NCBI RefSeq assembly: GCF_028606985.1
Contig: NZ_CP117416.1
Location: 375,501 to 439,500 of the forward strand
Reading direction: 5' to 3'
DNA length: 64,000 nt
Source of the DNA: Paenibacillus kyungheensis
GTDB lineage: Bacteria; Bacillota; Bacilli; Paenibacillales; Paenibacillaceae
In this document: positions 46,016 through 56,257 of the stretch, piece after piece
Layout of the letters: each line of letters begins with the position of its first letter
Position numbering within the stretch: position 1 is the stretch's first letter
Notes under the pieces: model-generated
Seen by the model: the letters and a program-made list of their open reading frames with translations, nothing else
What the model was told of the DNA's origin: nothing
Database searches by the model: none
Made by a program: the position numbers and the translations under genes

Positions 46016-46588
46016 CTATTCAATCGGAGGATTATTGTAGCATTTGCGACACACAGGATAATAACTTTCATTACCACCAATTTGAATCTGTTCTCCTGTA
46101 TACACAGGTTTTCCATCTTTTACGCGCAGGTTCATAATCGCTTTGCGTTCACAGAACCAGCAGATTGTTTTCATTTCTTCAATTTTATCTGCATACAGTA
46201 GCATATACTGACTACCTTCGAATAGATTATTTTGAAAATCGTTTTTGAGACCGAAGCCCATCACAGGAATGCTTAACTCATCCACGATGCGTACCAGTTG
46301 CAAAATCGCTTCTTTTTTCATAAATTGACACTCATCAATCAATACACATGAAGGCTTAGGCGCATAATTTTTGACAATACTATAGATGTCGGTATCATCA
46401 TGAATTGCAATAGCCTGACGACGTACACCAATGCGAGAAGAGACATAGCCAGTCTCATCGCGATTATCTAGGGCAGACGTAAAAATCAGAACATGTTTCT
46501 CCTGTTCCTCATAGTTGTGGGCAACTTTTAAAATTTCAATCGATTTCCCACTGTTCATTGCACCGTACTTAAAAAATAACTGTGCCAA
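46016..46588 (-). CDS. tdk: Thymidine kinase
   Basis: 190 residues, normal for bacterial type II enzymes. Walker A appears as GAMNSGKS, the Walker-B-like block as [10 protein letters not shown], and the structural zinc site as CWFCERKA with CRKCY. It phosphorylates thymidine with ATP in the salvage pathway. The start is TTG at 46588 after AAAGGGG. Monocistronic. Confidence 0.95.
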   Translation of the reverse strand: MAQLFFKYGAMNSGKSIEILKVAHNYEEQEKHVLIFTSALDNRDETGYVSSRIGVRRQAIAIHDDTDIYSIVKNYAPKPSCVLIDECQFMKKEAILQLVRIVDELSIPVMGFGLKNDFQNNLFEGSQYMLLYADKIEEMKTICWFCERKAIMNLRVKDGKPVYTGEQIQIGGNESYYPVCRKCYNNPPIE

Positions 46589-46727
46589 TAGTCGTAATAC
46601 CCCTTTCTGTAGATCGTTCTTTCTGTCAGCGTGATCTATTGTAGCAGGAATTAACGAGAGAGACCAATGGAAAATCTAACGAAAAAGCAACAAATGCACA
46701 TCATATCTGTACAGCATCGAAGCTACA

Positions 46728-47081
46728 TTACACCTGTGCTGAAGAAGCTTGAGTTAACAATTGATCCAGTGTGATTACCATTTTACGCAAAGTATGGATA
46801 TCTTCTGCTGTCCATACATGATCTGGTTGGTATAGAATGTAATTAAGAATTTCTTCACAGATGTGATCAATATCTTCATACGACAGTGTAAGGGCTAATC
46901 CTTTGATCGCATGAGCATGACGATGAATACAATCGGGTAATGTACGTTGATCTGCGGATAATCGACCGTGATCATAATCTTCAAAGCGATGTTGCAAATC
47001 TTGCATTTTGAGAGAAGCATCCGCCAAAAACCGAATTCTAGTTTGTTGGATGATCTGCTGATACCGATCTGCTTTTGACAT
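46728..47081 (-). CDS. HPt-domain phosphotransfer protein
   Basis: 117 residues from ATG 47081, with AGGGAGGG upstream; a longer frame to 47258 runs through the divergent gene. Four-helix pattern with HRHAHAIKGLALTL, matching the HPt consensus HxLKGxA around the phosphorylatable His. It shuttles phosphate between receiver domains. It is divergent from a receiver-only protein that starts 47 nt away, a natural partner. Confidence 0.82.
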   Translation of the reverse strand: MSKADRYQQIIQQTRIRFLADASLKMQDLQHRFEDYDHGRLSADQRTLPDCIHRHAHAIKGLALTLSYEDIDHICEEILNYILYQPDHVWTAEDIHTLRKMVITLDQLLTQASSAQV

Positions 47082-47127
47082 GGATTTTTCCCTCCCTATT
47101 TTTCTGCAAAGGACGTGTAACCGTTTC

Positions 47128-47511
47128 ATGAAAAAAATAGTTATTATTGATGATAGCGCTCCCTTTACATTGTTGATTAAACAATTATTGGAGACAGAAG
47201 ATGTAATTGTAGAATCGTATGAGGATGCGGCAGATTTTCTGAAAATCCCTTCACGCATTACAGGGTATGATCTGATTATTCTGGATATTCATTTACCGGA
47301 TGTGGACGGGCTACATGTACTAGAAAGTCTTAAAAACAAACCAGCTACCAAAGATATCCCTGTTTTACTATTGTCAGGTGATTCTCGTTCTGAAATGGTT
47401 ATTCGTGGCATGCGTATGGGCGCTATTGATTTTATGACAAAACCAATTGATCCGGCACAATTGATCGAGCGAGTACTGGATCATTTAGACAGAGGAATAG
47501 AGGGATCATGA
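47128..47511 (+). CDS. Receiver-only response regulator
   Basis: 127 residues from ATG 47128 (KKIVIIDDSAPFTLLIKQ). Acidic pair D9-D10, phosphoacceptor D53 in LIILDIHLPDVDG, LLSGD switch and the TKPID lysine make a complete CheY-type receiver with no output domain. It likely acts in a phosphorelay or by protein binding. The ribosome binding site AAAGGA is rather far (about 14 nt). Divergent from the HPt gene. Confidence 0.9.
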   Translation: MKKIVIIDDSAPFTLLIKQLLETEDVIVESYEDAADFLKIPSRITGYDLIILDIHLPDVDGLHVLESLKNKPATKDIPVLLLSGDSRSEMVIRGMRMGAIDFMTKPIDPAQLIERVLDHLDRGIEGS

Positions 47512-47654
47512 ATTCGCTTTTACTGGGTACATTTTAGCACAAATTTTAAGTAAATAAACAGGATGTTTTGTCTGCTTTGGGTATAATGGCTTACTGATTA
47601 ATCGGCAAAATGAACGTGATATTTAAGATGATATGGAATGAATATTTACAAAAC

Positions 47655-47684
47655 AACAGCCTATCGTTAGCAAATAGGCTGTTT
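47655..47684 (+). terminator. Possible terminator after receiver gene
   Basis: AACAGCCTAT pairs with ATAGGCTGTT around CGTTAGCAA; the T tract is short (TTTG). About 140 nt after the receiver stop. Confidence 0.6.
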
Positions 47685-47739
47685 GTGCTGTAGCTTGGAA
47701 GCCCAATCCATTAAATGCTATATACATATAAATTCAAAC

Positions 47740-47768
47740 TTGAATACCCTATGGGGGTATGTTAAGAT
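47740..47768 (+). promoter_or_regulatory. csoR-copZ promoter with CsoR operator
   Basis: Operator ATACCCTATGGGGGTAT (47744-47760) is the GC-tract palindrome bound by copper-sensing CsoR repressors. It lies in the spacer of a promoter with TTGAAT (47740-47745) and TAAGAT (47763-47768) 17 nt apart, so apo-CsoR would block RNA polymerase. An almost identical site lies before copA. Confidence 0.85.
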
Positions 47769-47798
47769 GTAATTATAAACGATCAAGGGGGATACTTT

Positions 47799-48155
47799 AT
47801 GGAGAAGATAGATCATCTGAATACAGAAGATTCACTTCATGAGCATCATCAATCTTGCGATCATAGCCCGGGAGAGGTTCGTCGTAGTCATCATTCAGAT
47901 GAGATGAAAAGCAATATGATCCGTCGACTTAATCGTGTTGAAGGACAGATTCGAGGAATCAAAGGCATGATTGAGAAAGACACTTATTGCGATGATGTGC
48001 TGAATCAGATTGCAGCCGCTCAATCTGCTCTGAACTCTGTCGGTAGATTGCTGTTAGAAGGCCATATGAAGAGTTGTGTGGTCGAGCGTATCGAAGCAGG
48101 GGAAAATGAAGTGATTGACGAGCTACTTATCACGATTAATAAATTATTGAAATAA
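47799..48155 (+). CDS. csoR: CsoR-family copper-sensing repressor
   Basis: 118 residues. The CsoR/RcnR four-helix fold is visible from RRLNRVEGQIRGIKGMIEK onward; the Cu(I) ligands of CsoR type are present as Cys in DTYCDDVL, His in LEGHMKSC and Cys two residues on. The first ~45 residues are His-rich and unusual in length. Cu(I) binding releases it from DNA and turns on copZ and copA. Strong start context AAGGGGG. copZ follows after 32 nt. Confidence 0.92.
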   Translation: MEKIDHLNTEDSLHEHHQSCDHSPGEVRRSHHSDEMKSNMIRRLNRVEGQIRGIKGMIEKDTYCDDVLNQIAAAQSALNSVGRLLLEGHMKSCVVERIEAGENEVIDELLITINKLLK

Positions 48156-48187
48156 TATAACGATCATAATCAAAGGAGGATATAATC

Positions 48188-48400
48188 ATGGCAAATATTA
48201 AATTAGAAGTAGAAGGTATGTCTTGCAACCACTGTGTTCAAGCGGTAGAAGGGGCACTTCAAGAGATCGGTGCAAAAGGTAAAGTGAATTTGGAAGCCAA
48301 ATCTGTTGATATTGAATATGATGCAGATCAAGTCGATATTATGAAATTGACCGATGCTATCGAAGAGCAAGGGTATGATGTAGTTTCTACAGGTGGTTAA
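48188..48400 (+). CDS. copZ: Copper chaperone CopZ
   Basis: 70 residues, one heavy-metal-associated domain with GMSCNHCVQAV giving the CxxC copper site. It carries Cu(I) to CopA and probably to CsoR in the cytoplasm. AAAGGAGG precedes the ATG. Shares the promoter of csoR and ends at its own terminator. Confidence 0.95.
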   Translation: MANIKLEVEGMSCNHCVQAVEGALQEIGAKGKVNLEAKSVDIEYDADQVDIMKLTDAIEEQGYDVVSTGG

Positions 48401-48484
48401 TCGTTAAGATATCCTTATTTCGTATGATCATATAATTCGATCACTTCAACGGAACTGTAGAATTATTGTAAATAAAGTAAATGT

Positions 48485-48518
48485 GTTGCCCTTAGTGATG
48501 CTCAGGGCAACTTTTTTT
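48485..48518 (+). terminator. Terminator after copZ
   Basis: GTTGCCCT pairs with AGGGCAAC, followed by TTTTTTT. It separates csoR-copZ transcripts from copA, which has its own operator 11 nt further on. Confidence 0.92.
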
Positions 48519-48528
48519 GAAAATATAA

Positions 48529-48545
48529 ATACCCTATAGGGGTAT
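48529..48545 (+). promoter_or_regulatory. CsoR operator before copA
   Basis: ATACCCTATAGGGGTAT, a perfect 17-nt inverted repeat that differs from the csoR-copZ operator at one central base. It places copA under the same copper control although it is transcribed separately. Confidence 0.85.
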
Positions 48546-48584
48546 ATAAATGATACCAATAGTATTCAAAAGGAGGTTATTGTG

Positions 48585-51062
48585 ATGAGTGTATCGTCTA
48601 ATAGTAATATCAGTGATCCCCAATCTTCAGCACCTACACCGGCTTCAGATCAGACCAAACAATTAACGTTACAGATTGGTGGAATGACCTGTGCTGCTTG
48701 TGCTACACGTATCGAAAAAGGATTACGTCGTCTAGATGGTGTTGAAGAAGTGAATGTAAATCTAGCGCTTGAACGTGCTTCTGTCAATTATGAACCGTCT
48801 ATGATTAATAAAGAACAGGTTGAACAAAAAATCGAACAATTAGGTTACCAGTCGCTCAAAGAAACTGTCGACTTGGATATTTCAGGAATGACTTGCGCCG
48901 CTTGTGCTACTCGGATCGAAAAAGGGATTAAGCGTATGGATGGTGTGTCTGCGGTCAATGTGAATTTGGCATTGGAGACAGCTAGAGTACAATACACACC
49001 GGGTACGCTAGAAACGACAGATATTATCCGCAAAGTAGAAAAGCTAGGATACACCGCTTCACCGAAAAAAGAAGAAGGTATTCAACAACGCCGAGAACAT
49101 GAGGCAACGATACGTAAATGGAAATTGATAGCGTCTGCGATTTTATCATTACCTTTATTATGGGCGATGGTAGGTCATTTTAGCGTCACTTCATGGATTG
49201 GTGTACCGATGTTGTTAATGAATCCGTGGGTACAGTTGATTCTGGCAACACCGGTTCAGTTTGTGATTGGTGGTGCTTTTTATGTAGGAGCCTACAAAGC
49301 ATTACGTAGTGGAAGCGCCAATATGGATGTACTGGTAGCTCTAGGGACATCGGCTGCTTATTTTTATAGTCTATTTCTGATGATTCGTTCACTGATTGTA
49401 CCGGGAACGAGTGTGGAATTATATTTTGAAGTCAGTTCTATTTTAATCACATTAATTTTGTTAGGAAAATGGTTTGAATATCGTGCTAAAGGGCGTTCTT
49501 CTGAAGCGATACGGAGTCTTATGGGATTGCGTGCATTAACAGCCCGAATCGATCGTGATGGGGAAGAAGTAGAGATTCCTGTAGATGATGTACAGGTGGG
49601 ACATCTTCTTATCGTCAAACCGGGTGAAAAGATTCCGGTGGATGGCGAAGTGGTAGAAGGTCATTCTTCTATCGACGAATCGATGCTAACCGGAGAAAGT
49701 CTACCTGTTGAAAAAACAGTCGGCGATCAGGTAATTGGAGCAACTATTAATCAGAATGGACGACTTAAATTTCGAGCGGTGCATATCGGTAAAGAGACAG
49801 CACTATCGCAAATTATTCGTGTCGTTGAAGAAGCGCAAGTCTCCAAAGCACCGATCCAGCGTCTAGCAGATGTCATCTCAGGTATTTTTGTACCGATTGT
49901 GGTCGGGATCGCTTTAGTCACCTTTGCTATCTGGTTCTGGGGTGTGGCTCCAGGTGATTTTAGTGGGGCACTGGAAAAAGCGATTGCTGTTCTAGTGATT
50001 GCTTGTCCTTGTGCATTAGGGCTTGCGACACCGACATCGATTATGGCAGGCTCTGGTCGGGCTGCGGAATACGGTATTTTATTTAAAGGCGGAGAGCATT
50101 TAGAAGCCGCACATAAAGTAGATACGGTTGTATTAGACAAAACAGGTACGATTACACGCGGCGAACCAGTTGTGACTGATATTCAATTTGCGAACAATAG
50201 TCAAGAGATGTCTGAACAGCAATGGTTGCAATGGGTAGCAGGAGCAGAGTCGGCTTCTGAACATCCACTTGCCAAAGCTATCGTACAAGGTATCAAAGAA
50301 CGCGGATTACAAGCAGAATTAGTAGATACTTTTGAAGCGATACCTGGTAAGGGTATCCATGCTACGATCGGCGCACAATCGTTATGGATCGGAACCCGTC
50401 AATTGTTACAATCTCAGCAGATTGATGTACATGATCTAGAAGCAGAGATTCAAGAGGTAGAACAGCAGGGTAAAACAGTGATGTTAACTGCAATCAATGG
50501 ACAATATGCAGGTTGGATTGCTGTAGCCGATACAGTCAAAGAAACATCACAGGCGGCGATTGCTCGTCTCAAACAGATGGGCTTACATGTCATTATGATT
50601 ACAGGTGATAATGAACGTACTGCTCAAGCGATCGCTGCGCAGACAGGTGTAGACCAAGTATTAGCAGGTGTACTTCCTGAAGGCAAAGCAACTGAAATTA
50701 GCCGTTTGCAACAACAAGGTCGAATCGTAGCTATGGTCGGTGACGGTATCAATGATGCGCCTGCTCTGGCTACAGCCAATACAGGGATTGCGATCGGTAC
50801 AGGAGCAGATGTAGCGATAGAAGCCGCAGATATCACCTTAATGCGCGGTGATCTGAATGGAATTGCAGACGCGATTATGCTCAGTCGACGTACAATCCGT
50901 AATATTCGGCAAAATCTATTCTGGGCACTGGCTTACAATGTGATAGGGATTCCGATTGCAGCGATAGGTTTGTTAGCACCATGGTTAGCAGGAGCAGCAA
51001 TGGCATTTAGTTCGGTATCGGTTGTATTAAATGCGTTACGCTTACAACGAATTAAATTGTAA
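48585..51062 (+). CDS. copA: Copper-exporting P1B-type ATPase CopA
   Basis: 825 residues from ATG 48585, with AGGAGG 8 nt upstream (a GTG at 48582 is adjacent). Two N-terminal HMA domains with GMTCAAC sites (C36/C39 and C104/C107), eight membrane helices, [10 protein letters not shown] in the ion channel, phosphorylation motif [18 protein letters not shown] and [12 protein letters not shown]. It pumps Cu(I) out of the cell at the cost of ATP. Confidence 0.97.
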   Translation: MSVSSNSNISDPQSSAPTPASDQTKQLTLQIGGMTCAACATRIEKGLRRLDGVEEVNVNLALERASVNYEPSMINKEQVEQKIEQLGYQSLKETVDLDISGMTCAACATRIEKGIKRMDGVSAVNVNLALETARVQYTPGTLETTDIIRKVEKLGYTASPKKEEGIQQRREHEATIRKWKLIASAILSLPLLWAMVGHFSVTSWIGVPMLLMNPWVQLILATPVQFVIGGAFYVGAYKALRSGSANMDVLVALGTSAAYFYSLFLMIRSLIVPGTSVELYFEVSSILITLILLGKWFEYRAKGRSSEAIRSLMGLRALTARIDRDGEEVEIPVDDVQVGHLLIVKPGEKIPVDGEVVEGHSSIDESMLTGESLPVEKTVGDQVIGATINQNGRLKFRAVHIGKETALSQIIRVVEEAQVSKAPIQRLADVISGIFVPIVVGIALVTFAIWFWGVAPGDFSGALEKAIAVLVIACPCALGLATPTSIMAGSGRAAEYGILFKGGEHLEAAHKVDTVVLDKTGTITRGEPVVTDIQFANNSQEMSEQQWLQWVAGAESASEHPLAKAIVQGIKERGLQAELVDTFEAIPGKGIHATIGAQSLWIGTRQLLQSQQIDVHDLEAEIQEVEQQGKTVMLTAINGQYAGWIAVADTVKETSQAAIARLKQMGLHVIMITGDNERTAQAIAAQTGVDQVLAGVLPEGKATEISRLQQQGRIVAMVGDGINDAPALATANTGIAIGTGADVAIEAADITLMRGDLNGIADAIMLSRRTIRNIRQNLFWALAYNVIGIPIAAIGLLAPWLAGAAMAFSSVSVVLNALRLQRIKL

Positions 51063-51151
51063 TAGACTTGCATTAACGTATAATTAATATGATAATAGTT
51101 ATATATAGTCAGTTAGTTATAAATGATTAGTAGACAGGAGTGTTCGTATTT

Positions 51152-51895
51152 ATGAATGATACCATTTCTTTATTGATGAAACACCGTTCGATTCGTAGCT
51201 ATAAACCTGATCCGGTAACCGAAGAACAGTTAGAAGCGATTATTGCTGCTGGACAAATGGCATCTAGTTCTAGCAATGTGCAAGCATACAGTGTGATTGC
51301 AGTTACAGATCCAGAGCGTAAGTCCAAATTGTCTGTATTAGCAGGCAACCAACCTTATATCGAGCAATGCCCTGTATTTTTAGTATGGTGTGCGGATATG
51401 TATCGTCTGGAAAATGCAGTTCAACAACATATGCCTGACGCAGAATCTTATGGTGATGCTGCTGAGAACTTTATTGTTGCTACTGTTGATGTAACATTAG
51501 CTGCACAAAATGCTACAGTAGCCGCTGAATCTTTGGGTCTGGGCGTTGTGTATATCGGCGGAATTCGTAACCATATTGAAGAAGTCTCTGAATTCTTGAA
51601 TTTGCCTGACCATGTGTATCCTGTATACGGTATGTGTCTTGGTTATCCGAATCAAGAGCCAGGTATTCGTCCACGTTTACCACAGAAAGCTGTTTTGCAT
51701 CGTGAGTCGTATCAAGCAGATACTACATTAGAAGCGATGAAAGAATACGATGATACGATGGTTCGCTATTTGTCTGAGCGTACCGGCGGAGCCAAAACAG
51801 CGCCATGGTCTGCACTGATGGCTGAAAAAATGACCGCTCCTTCACGTATGCAATTAAAATCGTTCTTAGAACGCAAAGGCTTCAACAAACGTTAA
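51152..51895 (+). CDS. NADPH-dependent nitroreductase/FMN oxidoreductase (NfrA/NfsA-like)
   Basis: 247 residues from ATG 51152 after CAGGAG; an in-frame GTG at 51140 overlaps the ribosome binding site. MKHRSIRSYKPDPV is the FMN-phosphate block of the family, ASSSSNVQAYSVI binds flavin, and LGLGVVYIGGIRN is the conserved glycine loop. It reduces nitro compounds, quinones or free FMN with NADPH. It starts 90 bp after copA and could read through from it, since some nitroreductases are copper-induced (inference). Confidence 0.92.
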   Translation: MNDTISLLMKHRSIRSYKPDPVTEEQLEAIIAAGQMASSSSNVQAYSVIAVTDPERKSKLSVLAGNQPYIEQCPVFLVWCADMYRLENAVQQHMPDAESYGDAAENFIVATVDVTLAAQNATVAAESLGLGVVYIGGIRNHIEEVSEFLNLPDHVYPVYGMCLGYPNQEPGIRPRLPQKAVLHRESYQADTTLEAMKEYDDTMVRYLSERTGGAKTAPWSALMAEKMTAPSRMQLKSFLERKGFNKR

Positions 51896-51932
51896 TTCAA
51901 AACCATCATCATAGCACTAAAAAATAGTATAC

Positions 51933-51985
51933 AAAAAACCGTTATCCTATGATCTTCGTAAGAAGAGCTGATAACGGTTTTTTTT
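51933..51985. terminator. Bidirectional terminator
   Basis: AAAAAACCGTTATC pairs with GATAACGGTTTTTTTT, long A and T tracts on either side. Ends the nitroreductase and the minus-strand genes downstream of 51991. Confidence 0.9.
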
Positions 51986-51990
51986 GTATA

Positions 51991-52137
51991 TTATTCTGAA
52001 AAGATTTTGACCCAACCTAGAATAGAAATAATCACAAGAATCAACGGAATAATAGATATACGTAAAATACGCGGAATAGAAATCCAGAACTTGAATAGTT
52101 TCCATTCAAGCTCTTTCCATTTTTCCCAATCTATCAT
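51991..52137 (-). CDS. Small single-TM membrane protein, ~48 aa
   Basis: A short frame with no longer ORF over it. From ATG 52137 it encodes MIDWEKWKELEWKLFKFW..., an amphipathic Trp/Lys-rich N-terminal helix, then a hydrophobic helix (about 27-43, IIPLILVIISILGW) and a short tail. GGAG lies 13 nt before ATG but 7 nt before an in-frame TTG at 52143, which may be the true start. It lies 60 nt after the drug-exporter gene on the same strand and just before the terminator. Could be a membrane-active or regulatory peptide; unknown. Confidence 0.6.
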   Translation of the reverse strand: MIDWEKWKELEWKLFKFWISIPRILRISIIPLILVIISILGWVKIFSE

Positions 52138-52197
52138 GATCAAGCTCACACTCCTATAGATAGTGTAGGGTGAGACTCTTCGATTATATTGTGTTGA

Positions 52198-53652
52198 TTA
52201 GCTACGTTCCAGTGCAGGTGAAGTAGAAGTCTGACCTTGAGGTGTAGCACCTGTAGGTGCTTCATGTTCTCGAATCGCACTGAATAACTGCTGACTCGAT
52301 GGTAAGAATAACGCAATAATTAGATTCAAAACAGATACCGCAAACATTAATATAAATACATAGTGAATCCCGGAAGCTAGTTGCGATGCAGTCCCTGTCG
52401 TCACAATCGCATTGAACACCATCCCGAATACAGCTACACTAATCGTCTGTCCCAGTGAGTTCATTAACGTATTGGTCGATGTAGCTACACTACGCATCTG
52501 GAAGCCAACAGCACCTTGAATCACAACAAGTGAAGGAGTCACGATAAAGCCCATACCCAGTCCGATCAGAATCAATGAACCTACAATCACTCCATAAGAC
52601 GACTGAGCATGCATTAGAGCAAGCCATAGACTACCACCTACTACAAATGCAGATCCAAGCACAATCAGTAGCTTGGCGCCTACTTTGTACATCCAGCGTC
52701 CGGCTAAAGTAGAAGCCACAGGCCAAGCAATAGACATCGGCATAAGAGCCAGTCCGGCACTGGTAGCACTATAGCCGAATACATCTTGAATCCAGAGCGC
52801 ACAGTAAACTGTTACACCCATCACCATCCAACGGGTAGAGAATCCAAGCACATAGGGAATCGATAAAATGCGGGATTGAAATAACGATAAAGGTAACATC
52901 GGTTCAGCCGCACGTTTTTCTATTTGCAAAAATAAAACCATAAAAATAATTGTAACAACAAATAAACCGATAATCATAGGTGAACCCCAGGCGTATTCTT
53001 CTCCACCTGTCAAAAGAGCTAACAACAAAGCAGTCATTCCGATCGTAAACGTAATTGCACCTGCATAATCGATCGATTTTTGCTTTTTCTCAAACGATTC
53101 ATGAAAGTAAATAAAGATAAACAAAATCGCTATAATCCCTACAGGCAGATTAATAAAGAAAATCCAACGCCATGAGATATAATCGACAAAGTAACCGCCT
53201 ACCAGTGGTCCAAACAATCCGGCTACAGACCATACAGATGAGAAGAGTCCTTGTACTTTAGCACGTTCTTTGCCAGGATACAGATCGCCTACAATTGTAA
53301 ATGTGACCGGTGTGAGCGCACCTGCTCCAATTCCTTGAATAGCTCGATACCAGATCAATTCGGTCATCGAGTTAGCAAATCCACACATAATAGAACCGAG
53401 CACAAACACACCCAGTCCAATAGCGAAAATCGATTTACGACCGAACAAATCGCCTAGCTTACCAAAGATTGGTGTAGCGATACAAGTCGTTAATGTATAG
53501 ATAGAGAAGATCCAACTAATCAGGCTTAATCCTCCAAGTGAAGAGATAATACGTGGTGATGCTGTACTGACTACAGTTGAATCGAGGGCACCGATAAATA
53601 AGGCTGCAAGCAAACCTATAGTGACCATAGAACGATTGGTTGCTTTGGACAT
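52198..53652 (-). CDS. DHA2-family MFS drug exporter (14 TM, EmrB/QacA type)
   Basis: 484 residues from ATG 53652, which follows AAGGA by 8 nt; the frame extends upstream to 53718 but without support. Fourteen hydrophobic helices. LDSTVVSTASPRIISSLGG is the TM1 motif D1 of the DHA2 family, GKLGDLFGRKS motif A, and GIGAGALTPVTF motif C of antiporters. It exports hydrophobic cations or dyes using the proton gradient. No regulator gene is adjacent. Confidence 0.92.
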   Translation of the reverse strand: MSKATNRSMVTIGLLAALFIGALDSTVVSTASPRIISSLGGLSLISWIFSIYTLTTCIATPIFGKLGDLFGRKSIFAIGLGVFVLGSIMCGFANSMTELIWYRAIQGIGAGALTPVTFTIVGDLYPGKERAKVQGLFSSVWSVAGLFGPLVGGYFVDYISWRWIFFINLPVGIIAILFIFIYFHESFEKKQKSIDYAGAITFTIGMTALLLALLTGGEEYAWGSPMIIGLFVVTIIFMVLFLQIEKRAAEPMLPLSLFQSRILSIPYVLGFSTRWMVMGVTVYCALWIQDVFGYSATSAGLALMPMSIAWPVASTLAGRWMYKVGAKLLIVLGSAFVVGGSLWLALMHAQSSYGVIVGSLILIGLGMGFIVTPSLVVIQGAVGFQMRSVATSTNTLMNSLGQTISVAVFGMVFNAIVTTGTASQLASGIHYVFILMFAVSVLNLIIALFLPSSQQLFSAIREHEAPTGATPQGQTSTSPALERS

Positions 53653-53915
53653 ATATACTGTTCCTTCTTCCTGAATCAAGATGTTTATTATTAACGAAAA
53701 GAGGGTTATTTGAAGCACTGCACATCGTATATCAGAATAAAATGAACGTCAAGGTTATTTACAAAATACGAACACTTTCATAAACAAACAAAATTTAGCA
53801 AAAACTTCAATGTAATCAAGACAAGAAAGCAAATATAGCGTATTCTTGATATATGAATATTATCTTTCTATTTTCCCACTAAGCGCGTACAACAGAGAGG
53901 AAGATTATCGAACGA

Positions 53916-56225
53916 ATGAACTACAAAAATCAGCAAATTTTTGGTTTTGTTAGTGTGTTAATAGTGGCTATTCTTTTTATGGCTATCGAATTTATGATAT
54001 CTCAAAATGGATCTTTTGCAGGCAGGGGCGTAGTTGTTGTAGTCTTATCTGCGATTCTTATTATTCTTGGGATTACGATTGCGGTATGGACGATAAAGAA
54101 AACCACCCGTCAACTAAAGCAAGTCACAACGGTAATGGAAGAAATGGATTTTAATACAGCGGAACATTTGCCACGTCTACAAGTTGTCACTGGTGATGAA
54201 ATCGGCAATATTGCAGTCGCATTTAATAAAATGTCTGGTGCTTTAGAAGATCATAATCGAAAAGCTCGTGAATTTAACGAACAGATCGAAGAAAGCAATT
54301 GGATTCAGACGCAATTAGCCAAAATGGGAACAGTATATCAGAACATTAATGAAATCGATGATCTGGCAAATCGTTTTATTCGTGAACTTACTCCTATTGT
54401 AGATTCAGCGTATGGCATTTTCTATTTTTGCGAAGAAAAGAATGGGATTCCTATGCTGATGCACAAAGCCTCTTATTCTACTTATCATGCGATGCCAGAT
54501 GCCATGCGCCAATTTCAATTCGGTGAAGGGGTCGTTGGACAGGCAGCCGTAGAACAAACGATTATGTTGATGGAATCTCCATCAGATCATCCTATTCGTA
54601 TTCAGACAGGAGCTACCTCTATTCCACTGAAGCAGATTATGCTATTGCCGATTTTATTTGAAAATCGAACAGTGGTTGTGATTGAATTAGGTTCTATTTA
54701 TGGATTTTCAGACAAACAGCAAAAGTTAATTGAGCGTGTAGCATCTACATTTGGAGTGGTTGTGAATAATGTAGATAATCGGATGCAGGTAGATCGGTTA
54801 CTGCGTGAAGCACAGACATTAACAGAAGAATTACAGTCTCAACAAGAAGAACTACAAGCACAACAAGAAGAACTTCAGGCAACGAACGAGCAACTTCGTG
54901 AACGCAATCACTATTCAGAGATTAAAACAGAAGAATTACAAATTGCGCAAAAAGAACTTCAATTGTATTCAGAAGAATTGAGCCGTAGCTCGCAGTACAA
55001 GTCGGAGTTTTTAGCCAATATGTCTCATGAATTACGTACACCGCTCAATAGTATTTTAATTCTGTCTCAATTGATTAGTGAAAAAGACAAAACTCATGAA
55101 GAAGATGATACGCCTCATTTTGGCGAAGTGATTCATCATTCCGGTCAAGATTTGCTTAATTTGATAGATGATATTTTGGATTTGTCTAAAGTGGAAGCAG
55201 GTATGGTTGAAGTACAGCGCGATTCGGTATCCGTCTATGATCTACCTGAAGTGATGGGATATAGCTTTGACAAGATTGCCGAGCAAAAAGGGATTGCATT
55301 TTCTTCAAATATTGATGAAAATGTACCAGATGTATTCTATACTGATGAGAAAAGATTGCAACAAATTATGAAAAATCTACTCTCTAACGCGTTTAAGTTT
55401 ACCAGTAAAGGTTCAGTCATGATTAATATTGCATTAGCAGATGAATCGATGGTTGCTAAAGGATACAATGTTCCAGAGCAGATGGATTACATGCTAGCGA
55501 TCTCGGTTACAGATACAGGAATAGGAATCAAAGAAGATAAGCAAAATCTGATCTTTGAAGCTTTTCAGCAAGAAGATGGCACAACCGAACGTCAATATGG
55601 TGGAACAGGTCTAGGATTATCGATCTGTCGTGAGTTCTCCAAATTATTAGGAGGATATGTTACTGTTCAAAGTGAATTAGGTAAAGGCAGTACCTTTACG
55701 TTGTATCTCCCTTCACTTGCTATCAATGAAGAAGGACAGCCTGTTACCAAGCCATTACCTTTAACATGGATGGATCAAGAAGAACAACAAGATTCATTAG
55801 CACGATTGCAAGGTAAGTCTGTGCTTGTCGTGGATGATGATTTACGTAATATTTTTGCGTTAGAAGGTGTGCTCAAAGGTAAAGGTATGCATGTACGTAG
55901 TGCACAGAATGGGGAAGAAGCGATTGCTTTATTAAATGCTGAATCCGCAGATATTGTGTTGATGGATATGATGATGCCGATTATGGATGGGTATGAAGCG
56001 ATGCGCTGGATTCGGATGGAAGAAAAGTGGAAAAACCTACCGATTATTGCACTCACCGCTAAAGCAATGAAAGATGATCGTGAATTATGTATAGAAGCAG
56101 GAGCATCTGATTATATCAGTAAACCGATGAATGTGGAGCAGTTGTTATCTGTTATTCTGGTATGGCTTTCCGATTGGGAACATCCCCAAACGCTATACAA
56201 TCAAAATCAAAAGCAACAACAATAA
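53916..56225 (+). CDS. Hybrid sensor histidine kinase (HAMP-GAF-HisKA-HATPase-receiver)
   Basis: 769 residues. Two membrane helices (about 9-28 and 38-60) with almost no outer loop, HAMP (~61-113), GAF (~150-295), a Gln/Glu coiled coil (~300-365, QSQQEELQAQQEELQATNEQ), HisKA with H371 in NMSHELRTPLNS, HATPase with GTGLGLSICREF, and a C-terminal receiver with D684 in LMDMMMPIMDG. It probably senses an intracellular signal through GAF. A terminal receiver needs an HPt protein to pass phosphate on; one is encoded at 46728. Confidence 0.94.
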   Translation: MNYKNQQIFGFVSVLIVAILFMAIEFMISQNGSFAGRGVVVVVLSAILIILGITIAVWTIKKTTRQLKQVTTVMEEMDFNTAEHLPRLQVVTGDEIGNIAVAFNKMSGALEDHNRKAREFNEQIEESNWIQTQLAKMGTVYQNINEIDDLANRFIRELTPIVDSAYGIFYFCEEKNGIPMLMHKASYSTYHAMPDAMRQFQFGEGVVGQAAVEQTIMLMESPSDHPIRIQTGATSIPLKQIMLLPILFENRTVVVIELGSIYGFSDKQQKLIERVASTFGVVVNNVDNRMQVDRLLREAQTLTEELQSQQEELQAQQEELQATNEQLRERNHYSEIKTEELQIAQKELQLYSEELSRSSQYKSEFLANMSHELRTPLNSILILSQLISEKDKTHEEDDTPHFGEVIHHSGQDLLNLIDDILDLSKVEAGMVEVQRDSVSVYDLPEVMGYSFDKIAEQKGIAFSSNIDENVPDVFYTDEKRLQQIMKNLLSNAFKFTSKGSVMINIALADESMVAKGYNVPEQMDYMLAISVTDTGIGIKEDKQNLIFEAFQQEDGTTERQYGGTGLGLSICREFSKLLGGYVTVQSELGKGSTFTLYLPSLAINEEGQPVTKPLPLTWMDQEEQQDSLARLQGKSVLVVDDDLRNIFALEGVLKGKGMHVRSAQNGEEAIALLNAESADIVLMDMMMPIMDGYEAMRWIRMEEKWKNLPIIALTAKAMKDDRELCIEAGASDYISKPMNVEQLLSVILVWLSDWEHPQTLYNQNQKQQQ

Positions 56226-56257
56226 ACATCTATCATCGTAAAATAGCACAACATACA

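Noticed and set aside
46728..47258. Longer 176-aa version of the HPt protein
   Set aside because: The extra N-terminus is read through the divergent receiver gene and lacks a start context; ATG 47081 has AGGGAGGG.
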